Shown here: positions 58,315-64,000 of the stretch, piece after piece | Layout of the letters: each line of letters opens with the position of its first letter | Numbering within the stretch: position 1 is the stretch's first letter | DNA from: Candidatus Gastranaerophilales bacterium | GTDB lineage: Bacteria; Cyanobacteriota; Vampirovibrionia; Gastranaerophilales; Gastranaerophilaceae | DNA: 64,000 nt | Assembly (NCBI GenBank): GCA_947630045.1 | Contig: CANRGC010000002.1 | Coordinates: 1-64,000, forward strand | Direction of reading: 5' to 3' | Notes under the pieces: generated by a model | The model's database searches: none | What the model saw: the letters and a program-made list of their open reading frames with translations, nothing else | Told to the model about the DNA's origin: nothing | Position numbers and translations under genes: made by a program

Positions 58315-59292
58315 ATGCAAAAAAAAGAGATAATCGAGCTTTTAAATTCTGACGGTACAGAGCTTTTTGCCGCTGCGGATGAGGTTAGGAAAAAATATAA
58401 AAAAGATGAAGTTCACCTCAGGGGTTTAATTGAGTTTTCAAACATCTGTAAGAGAAATTGTGCATATTGCGGGCTTCAGGCAAGAAATAAAAAGCTTGAA
58501 AGATACAGGCTTTTACCGGATGAAATAATTGAAATTGCTAAAAAGGCGGCAAATTTAGGTTATAAAACCGTTGTTTTGCAGTCGGGCGAGGACGATTTTT
58601 ATACAACCGAGATAATATGCAATATTGTATCTGAAATTAAAAAACTCGACATGGCGCTCACTTTAAGCATAGGCGAAAAGTCTTATGATGAATATAAAGC
58701 CTATAGAGAAGCGGGCGCAGACAGATATCTTTTAAGAATTGAAACGACGGATGAAAATTTATACAAAAAACTTCACCCGAATATGAGCCTTGAAAACAGA
58801 AAAAAATGTCTTTACAATTTAAAAAAACTCGGATATGAAACGGGCTCCGGAACGCTTGTGGGAATAGGACAAGAGGTTTCTTCTCTTGCGGATGACATTT
58901 TGTTTTTTAAAAGCCTTGATATGGATATGGTTGGAATAGGACCTTTTATTCCCCACCCGAACACCCCCTTAAAAGGGGAAATAAACCCTAAAAATTTTGA
59001 TATGGCGCTAAAAATGATGGCAATAACCAGACTTGTCATGCCGGATATAAATATTCCCGCCACTACCGCCATGGAAACAATTAACCCCAACGGAAGAATA
59101 ATTGCCCTTCAATCGGGGGCAAATGTCGTTATGCCCAATATAACAACAACAAAATATCGCTCAAAATATGAAATTTATCCGAATAAAATTTGCCTAAACG
59201 ATGCCCCCGAAACTTGCAGAAGCTGTATTGAAGCTAAGATTAGGTCTATCGGGCGATATGTTTCCGATACAAAAGGATATAGAAAACAATAG
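58315..59292 (+). CDS. hydE: [FeFe] hydrogenase H-cluster radical SAM maturase HydE
   Basis: A 325-aa radical SAM protein. The N-terminal 'GLIEFSNICKRNCAYCGLQA' carries the CxxxCxxC cluster motif in the HydE context, followed by 'VVLQSGEDDFYT', 'RIETTDENLYKKLHP', 'GIGPFIPHPNTP' and 'NITTTKYRSKYEIYPNKICL'. HydE helps build the H-cluster of [FeFe] hydrogenase; BioB and PylB relatives differ in these blocks. A C-terminal 'CRSCIEAK' pair may bind an accessory cluster. TATAAT (58303-58308) ends 6 nt before the ATG. HydF, HydG and the hydrogenase are not in the window. Confidence 0.93.
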   Translation: MQKKEIIELLNSDGTELFAAADEVRKKYKKDEVHLRGLIEFSNICKRNCAYCGLQARNKKLERYRLLPDEIIEIAKKAANLGYKTVVLQSGEDDFYTTEIICNIVSEIKKLDMALTLSIGEKSYDEYKAYREAGADRYLLRIETTDENLYKKLHPNMSLENRKKCLYNLKKLGYETGSGTLVGIGQEVSSLADDILFFKSLDMDMVGIGPFIPHPNTPLKGEINPKNFDMALKMMAITRLVMPDINIPATTAMETINPNGRIIALQSGANVVMPNITTTKYRSKYEIYPNKICLNDAPETCRSCIEAKIRSIGRYVSDTKGYRKQ

Positions 59293-59375
59293 CCACACGG
59301 GTTATATATTCAAATTTTTAACGTAATAGAATTAAGTTACTGGGACTAATACTTATTAACAACAGGACTATTAAC

Positions 59376-59579
59376 ATGGACAATATTTACAATCTTACGG
59401 AAAGAGAACTCGAAGTTTTATCTTTAATTGTTAAAGGAAAAACAAACACGGAAATTGCAAAAACTTTACTTATTACCACCCACACAACAAAAGCCCACGT
59501 AATTTCCATTTTAAGAAAAACAGGGGTTAAAAACAGGGTTAAAGCCGCAATGCTTGCCTTTAAAAAAAATCTTGCATAA
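59376..59579 (+). CDS. Stand-alone LuxR/GerE-type helix-turn-helix protein
   Basis: A 67-aa protein that is almost only a LuxR-type DNA-binding domain: 'NLTERELEVLSLIVKGKTNT' then 'TTHTTKAHVISILRKTGVKN'. It has no receiver or ligand domain, like GerE (74 aa), and would bind DNA constitutively or through a partner. It lies between hydE and the GGDEF protein gene on the same strand; targets are unknown. Confidence 0.88.
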   Translation: MDNIYNLTERELEVLSLIVKGKTNTEIAKTLLITTHTTKAHVISILRKTGVKNRVKAAMLAFKKNLA

Positions 59580-59633
59580 TTAAATATTACCCGCTACTTC
59601 TTTTTTATTTAAAAAAGATGTATAATAAGGTTT

Positions 59634-61544
59634 ATGGGACTTTTTAATTGGATAAAAACTCTGAACAACGAGCTGAAGTTGGCTGAAGATAAGATGTATC
59701 GCCAAAAGAATGATTTTGTCGAGATTTATCAGCGAAATATAGCTCTTGAAAAAGAAATAGCCCTCAGAACGGAAGAATTAAGAAAAGCAAACAAAACCTT
59801 GCTTACCCTTGAACATGTTTGGGATATGATGAATTCTTCCCGTCCGCTTTCAAGCGTTTTGGAAACAATAGTTTCAAGCCTTCATGGCGAGTTTGGATAT
59901 TTATACAGTTGTATTTTACAGAAACAGTTAGATAAACAAGGCAGCTTTTTTGCTTTTAAAACCTATCTTCAAAACTCTTTTTCCGAAAATCTTGATAAAT
60001 TAATTTCAAACAGCCTTTTTGAAACAAGATTTATAATTAAGAAAAATTCCCCCTTTCAAGAACTTTTAGAAAATAAAGAAATTAAATGTTTTGATAATTT
60101 AAAAGAAATTTTAAATGAGCTTTTTCCAAACCAAATTTCGGATGACGATATAAAAGAGTTTCAAAACGTTAATTCAGCCCATTCTTTGATTGCACTCCCG
60201 ATTTTATCAAAAGAATTTACCGGAATTTTAATGGTTTTCTCACCGAGAGAAGAAGCCAAAGATTCGGAATTAAATTTCTTGAGCCTTTTTGCAAAACAAA
60301 TCGAACTTGCAATAACAATCGCAAATCTTTTTGAAACCGTTAAAAAACAAGCTGTAACAGACCCCCTCACCGAACTTTTTAACAGGCGCTTTTATGAAGA
60401 CGCTCTTTCAAGAGAAGCTGTTCGTGCGCTTCGTTTAAATCAGCCCTTTACATTAATTTCACTTGATTTAGACAAACTTAAACACATAAACGATTCTCTG
60501 GGACACTCGGCGGGGGACGCCGCAATTAAGGCAGTTGCAAGAGTTATAAACAAAAATTCCCGATCGGTTGACGTTCCAAGCAGAGTCGGGGGCGAAGAAT
60601 TTACGATAATTCTCCCCGGAGTTGACTCACAGGGCGGTCTTGTTGCCGCAGAAAGAATTCGTGCTTCTCTTGAAGCGGAACATGTTGAAGGGGTGGGGCA
60701 TATAACGGCAAGTGTCGGTGTTGCAACCTTTATAGAAATGACAACAGATGTAGACGAGCTTGTTGAAATTGCCGATAAAGCAATGTATTTTGCAAAACAA
60801 AACGGCAGAAATCAGGTTAAACTTGCCGAAGTTCAAGATACGATTTCATGGCAAGATATTGCAATTGACGCCTTTATTCAAATTTTAGACACCCACAAGG
60901 TTTCTTTTGATAAAGTCACGGCAGACGGGCTCATTAAAAGGCTTCAATCAAGACAGGAAAATAATTCAAACACTTTAACAAGAGAACTTTTGTGTGATGT
61001 TGTCGATTCAATTTCAAAAACCTACACCCCGTTTTATACGGAAGGAACAACAAAACAAAAAGTCGATCTTGCATATGGAATTGCAAAGCGCTTTGAGCTT
61101 CCGAAAGCCGATATGGATAAATTAAAACTCGCCATGCTTTTGTATGACATCGGAAACGTTATGATTCCAAACGATGTTTTATCTAAAAAAGACCCGCTTA
61201 CTCAGGAAGAAAAGAAAGTAATAAGCAGACACCCGATTTTAGGCGCACAAGAAATTTTAAAACCGATAAGTCATATGGCATATATTATTCCGATTATTGA
61301 ACACCACCATGAAAATTGGGACGGCACCGGATATCCCGACAATAAAAAAGGAAACGATATTCCTTTAATTTCTCAAATTATCCTGATTGTTGATTCATAT
61401 TTTGCAATGATATCCGAAAGACCATACAGAAGGGCATATTCTTCCGAAGAAGCCGTTCAGGAAATTGAAAATCTTGCAGGAAAAAAATATTCCGAAGAAT
61501 TGGTAAGAGAATTTAAAAACGCCCTTCAAGACATGTATATTTAA
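59634..61544 (+). CDS. GAF-GGDEF-HD-GYP cyclic-di-GMP protein
   Basis: A 636-aa cytoplasmic protein: coiled coil (~10-65), GAF-like sensor (~65-235), GGDEF domain (~240-400) with an intact GGEEF at 319-323 and an inhibitory RxxD at 310-313 exactly five residues before it, and an HD-GYP-like domain (~480-625). In the latter the HHH (557-559) and GTGYP (564-568) are kept, but the HD pair is YD at 504-505 and the following lysine is Asn. It is thus probably an active, feedback-inhibited diguanylate cyclase with a weakened or dead phosphodiesterase. TATAAT (59621-59626) ends 7 nt before the ATG. Confidence 0.92.
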   Translation: MGLFNWIKTLNNELKLAEDKMYRQKNDFVEIYQRNIALEKEIALRTEELRKANKTLLTLEHVWDMMNSSRPLSSVLETIVSSLHGEFGYLYSCILQKQLDKQGSFFAFKTYLQNSFSENLDKLISNSLFETRFIIKKNSPFQELLENKEIKCFDNLKEILNELFPNQISDDDIKEFQNVNSAHSLIALPILSKEFTGILMVFSPREEAKDSELNFLSLFAKQIELAITIANLFETVKKQAVTDPLTELFNRRFYEDALSREAVRALRLNQPFTLISLDLDKLKHINDSLGHSAGDAAIKAVARVINKNSRSVDVPSRVGGEEFTIILPGVDSQGGLVAAERIRASLEAEHVEGVGHITASVGVATFIEMTTDVDELVEIADKAMYFAKQNGRNQVKLAEVQDTISWQDIAIDAFIQILDTHKVSFDKVTADGLIKRLQSRQENNSNTLTRELLCDVVDSISKTYTPFYTEGTTKQKVDLAYGIAKRFELPKADMDKLKLAMLLYDIGNVMIPNDVLSKKDPLTQEEKKVISRHPILGAQEILKPISHMAYIIPIIEHHHENWDGTGYPDNKKGNDIPLISQIILIVDSYFAMISERPYRRAYSSEEAVQEIENLAGKKYSEELVREFKNALQDMYI

Positions 61545-62992
61545 ATTTTTCCCAATATTTTAAGTTCAAATTCAGGGGCAATTTCTTCATAGCTGATAAC
61601 GGGAATATCCATATAAAGCTGAGATATGAGGGCAAAAACCACCTGTCTTAAGTGAGGATGAGCAACAATAACAATATCTTTGTCAAAAGAGAGTTCTTCA
61701 ATTGTTCTTATGAAGTTTTCAAATTTTTGTCCGTCAATTTTAACGATACACTCATTTTCATCAGTTTCAACGGCGTCGTTTTCCAAAAGCTCAACAATTT
61801 CATCAGAAATTTCATACGCCTCAATTTCTTTATTCCGATTGCTTATAGACCAGCAAATTTGTCTTGATAAAGACACCCTCAATTTTTCCAAAAGGTCAAC
61901 TTTTGAATTGTCGTCTGCAAAATCGTTGATTTTTTCAAAAACGTAAATAACATCCTTAACGCTGATTTTTTCTCTTATTAAAGAACAGAAAATATATTTA
62001 AGTTCCCCGATTGAAATAAAATCGCCCAAAATAGTGTCTACAATTAACGGGTTATTATCGGAAACAATTTCGATATATCTGTTCATATCAGAATAGTTAA
62101 ATATTTCATGAACATGTTTAATTGAAAAATATTTCAGACATCTTGCAATATATTCCGCAGGTTTAATTCCGCTAACCCAATAATCTTTGGTTAAATCTTC
62201 TTTTATCCAAATGACAGGCTTGTTTGAAATCGGGTCATAGTCTTGAATTGAACCTTCGGGAAATTCATCCATATCAAGCTCATCTTCAAAAAAAACAAGA
62301 TAAGAAGGAAAGGCAAGACCCTTTGTAACAGGCACGCCATGAACGTTAATCGTAAAAACGTTGGGTTCAAGATTGTTATCTTCCAAAAATTGAACTTTCG
62401 GAATGATATATCCCAATTCTTTTGTTAATTCCTGTCTTGTTTTTATTGTTTGCGACAAAAGATTTTTTTCGAAACTCGGGTCATTTAAACAATAGTTTTC
62501 TTCGCTTAATGAAATAGAAAGCCTTTCTTCGCCGAGATTTTGGGTCATCTTTGAAGGTGACAAAAGGTTTCTTAACTGTTTTTTAAGGTTGTTTAACTTG
62601 TCAACTTCTTTTGCGATTTCTTCGTTTAAGACATTTCTCTCGTCTTCTTTTGCGCCTTCCAAAAACTTTTTAATTTCTTCAATTTTGGCTCTTTTTTCTT
62701 TAATTTTTTTCTGAAAATTTAAACAGAGTTCATAAGGTTCTTCTTCCGATGAAAACATTCTTTCCATTTTGGTTTTATACCCTTGAATGTCTTCATAATT
62801 TTCATCGTCTTCAATTTCAATTTCTCTTGAAAAAAGAACATTATAAACAAGTTTATTATTTATCTCGCCTTCATAAATTGAATATAAATCCCAGCCTTCT
62901 TTTGACATGGAATTTAAAAGCTGTTCAAAGGCTGTTAATTCTTCCGTCGGGACAGATTTTATGCAAAATTCTTGTCTTTGACCTCTAATCAT
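61541..62992 (-). CDS. Soluble FlhA-C-like protein with N-terminal DUF4177-like domain
   Basis: A 483-aa soluble protein. Residues ~3-60 resemble the small DUF4177 fold ('LLNSMSKEGWDLYSIYEGEI'); a coiled coil spans ~85-150; from ~165 to the end it follows the cytoplasmic domain of FlhA/FHIPEP export-gate proteins: 'RQELTKELGYIIPKVQFLED', 'PVIWIKEDLTKDYWVSGIKP', 'LIREKISVKDVIYVFEKIND' and the C-terminal 'HPHLRQVVFALISQLYMDIP' with VISYEE. The eight-helix membrane part of FlhA is absent, as are flagellar or type III genes nearby. Function unknown; possibly a chaperone or substrate-docking module. It diverges from queD, and TAAAAT ends 6 nt before its ATG. Confidence 0.75.
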   Translation of the reverse strand: MIRGQRQEFCIKSVPTEELTAFEQLLNSMSKEGWDLYSIYEGEINNKLVYNVLFSREIEIEDDENYEDIQGYKTKMERMFSSEEEPYELCLNFQKKIKEKRAKIEEIKKFLEGAKEDERNVLNEEIAKEVDKLNNLKKQLRNLLSPSKMTQNLGEERLSISLSEENYCLNDPSFEKNLLSQTIKTRQELTKELGYIIPKVQFLEDNNLEPNVFTINVHGVPVTKGLAFPSYLVFFEDELDMDEFPEGSIQDYDPISNKPVIWIKEDLTKDYWVSGIKPAEYIARCLKYFSIKHVHEIFNYSDMNRYIEIVSDNNPLIVDTILGDFISIGELKYIFCSLIREKISVKDVIYVFEKINDFADDNSKVDLLEKLRVSLSRQICWSISNRNKEIEAYEISDEIVELLENDAVETDENECIVKIDGQKFENFIRTIEELSFDKDIVIVAHPHLRQVVFALISQLYMDIPVISYEEIAPEFELKILGKI

Positions 62993-63038
62993 ATTTTAAT
63001 TTTATCATATAATTAATTTTTTATGTTAGAATTTTTTT

Positions 63039-63401
63039 ATGTTTGAAGTTAAAGTAGAAACAAGTTTTTCATCCGCACACCACCTTTTAAACTATAAGGG
63101 CAAATGCGAAAATATGCATGGACACAACTGGAAGGTTGAAGTGGTTTTAAAAGGCGAAAGTCTTGACGACTCAAACATTCTGGTTGATTTTAAGGTTTTG
63201 AAAAAAAATGTAAATGAAGTCGTTGATTATCTTGACCATAAAGATATAAACGAATTACCCGAATTTAAAGGAGTTTCGCCGAGTTCCGAAATTATTGCAA
63301 AATATATTTATAACGAGGTTAAAAAGAAATTTAATAACGTTTATAAAGTTAGTGTTTATGAAACTTTGACTTCTTGCGCCACTTATTATGAGGAACAATA
63401 A
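63039..63401 (+). CDS. queD: 6-carboxy-5,6,7,8-tetrahydropterin synthase QueD
   Basis: A 120-aa PTPS-family enzyme that converts dihydroneopterin triphosphate to 6-carboxytetrahydropterin for preQ0/queuosine. The zinc ligands are in 'SSAHHLLNY' and 'MHGHNWKVEV', the catalytic cysteine in 'KCENMHGH', and the C-terminal glutamate in 'VSVYETLTSCATY'. It would use the FolE2 product (gene at 15811). TAGAAT with TG upstream (63027-63032) ends 6 nt before the ATG. It overlaps uppP in TAATG. Confidence 0.93.
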   Translation: MFEVKVETSFSSAHHLLNYKGKCENMHGHNWKVEVVLKGESLDDSNILVDFKVLKKNVNEVVDYLDHKDINELPEFKGVSPSSEIIAKYIYNEVKKKFNNVYKVSVYETLTSCATYYEEQ

Positions 63402-64000
63402 TGCAAACTTTGCAAGCGCTTATAATGGGAACAGTTCAAGGCTTGACGGAATTTTTGCCCGTTTCAAGCTCGGGGCATATTGTTTTAACAAGCGCTCTGT
63501 ATAAACTTTTAACCGGCGCTTCGTTTGATGTTGTTAATTTTGAAGAAATATTTTTTGATATATTAATTCATCTTGCTACTCTATTTGCCGTTATTATCTA
63601 TTTTTTCAAAGATATAAAGAAAATTTTCTCAGGTTTTTTTAAAAGCCTTGTAAAAAAAGATTTTCAAAATGAAGATTTTAAATTTTTTAACTACATTCTT
63701 TTGGGAACGTTTATCACCTCTTGTATCGGGCTTTTAATCAAAGATTTTGCGCACAAATTAACTGAAAACCCTCTTATTGTAAGCGTTTTATTAATTGTCA
63801 CAGGGTGTGTTCTTTATATTTCGGAAAAAATAAACAAAAACGACAAAAAAATGAATTATAAAATAGCAGCCATTGTAGGAATTTTTCAAGGGCTTGCCAT
63901 TTTTCCGGGGCTTTCACGTTCCGGCATGACAATTTCTTCCGCCATGTTTATGGGCATAAACAGGGTTGAAGCGGCAAAATATTCTTTTATTTTGAGCGTT
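63401..64000 (+). CDS. uppP: Undecaprenyl-diphosphatase UppP/BacA (runs off the window)
   Basis: The first 200 residues of a membrane phosphatase that recycles undecaprenyl diphosphate. Both BacA signature regions are visible: 'GTVQGLTEFLPVSSSGHIVL' at the N-terminus and 'FQGLAIFPGLSRSGMTISSA' near residue 166-185, with several membrane helices between. The gene is cut by the window end; about 65-70 residues are expected to be missing. The start ATG overlaps the queD stop by 1 nt. Confidence 0.93.
   Translation, partial: MQTLQALIMGTVQGLTEFLPVSSSGHIVLTSALYKLLTGASFDVVNFEEIFFDILIHLATLFAVIIYFFKDIKKIFSGFFKSLVKKDFQNEDFKFFNYILLGTFITSCIGLLIKDFAHKLTENPLIVSVLLIVTGCVLYISEKINKNDKKMNYKIAAIVGIFQGLAIFPGLSRSGMTISSAMFMGINRVEAAKYSFILSV

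Noticed and set aside
63001-63038. preQ1 riboswitch ahead of queD
   Set aside because: There is only ~38 bp between divergent starts and the -10 box abuts the ATG, leaving no room for an aptamer.

Overview
This window looks like chromosome from an AT-rich, anaerobic, two-membrane bacterium, most plausibly a gut-type Vampirovibrionia/Melainabacteria (Gastranaerophilales). That placement is inference from gene content: two autotransporters with outer-membrane barrels, a Tad/Flp secretion operon with a secretin, the radical-SAM maturase HydE of [FeFe] hydrogenase, a MurT-type lipid II amidation ligase, a characteristic pseudopilin N-terminus, and a large-type SRP RNA with an Alu domain. No rRNA or ribosomal protein cluster is present to settle it.

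Region 1-5847 is an accessory defence island beside a CAT-anticodon tRNA gene. It holds a complete DpnII-type (GATC) restriction-modification system (two methyltransferases and the nuclease), a small gene of unknown function on the opposite strand between the M and R genes, and an overlapping two-gene module (268-aa soluble protein plus 145-aa four-helix membrane protein) resembling phage lambda RexA/RexB in size, order and topology. Both flanks carry related non-coding repeats, including a long hairpin whose two copies differ by paired changes in both arms.

Region 5848-24180 is mostly housekeeping: tRNA, a CcdA/thioredoxin pair, a YifB/ComM ATPase, a phosphoglycolate-phosphatase-like HAD enzyme, a PLP enzyme coupled to a sensor kinase, iron alcohol dehydrogenase, HU, an SDR, a leftward folE2-(RWYD-repeat protein)-rdgB-uppS run, a PadR regulator, a Pmp-like autotransporter, an orphan peptide-type ABC ATPase and a TIM-barrel isomerase. 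Region 24180-39510 has the second autotransporter, a DUF362 protein, trpE-trpG, xerC, two tandem ~600-aa cupin paralogues, ispH followed by a four-domain S1 protein, murT and two small unknown genes.

Region 39510-47460 has a 56-aa gene, the ~266-nt SRP RNA, a three-gene archaeal-style glutamate synthase, a YihY membrane protein and an NrnA-type DHH phosphoesterase. Region 47567-55446 is a Tad operon (cpaB, cpaC, cpaE, cpaF/tadA, tadB, tadC) with ribD overlapping its end. The remainder holds tspO, an anti-sigma/ECF sigma/Spy envelope-stress operon, a pseudopilin, hydE, a minimal LuxR-type regulator, a GAF-GGDEF-HD-GYP protein, a soluble FlhA-C-like protein, queD and the start of uppP.

Two patterns run through the window. 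Gene pairs very often overlap by 1-14 nt, implying translational coupling. Several genes without a visible Shine-Dalgarno have a TATAAT-like box ending 6-7 nt before the ATG, suggesting leaderless transcripts.
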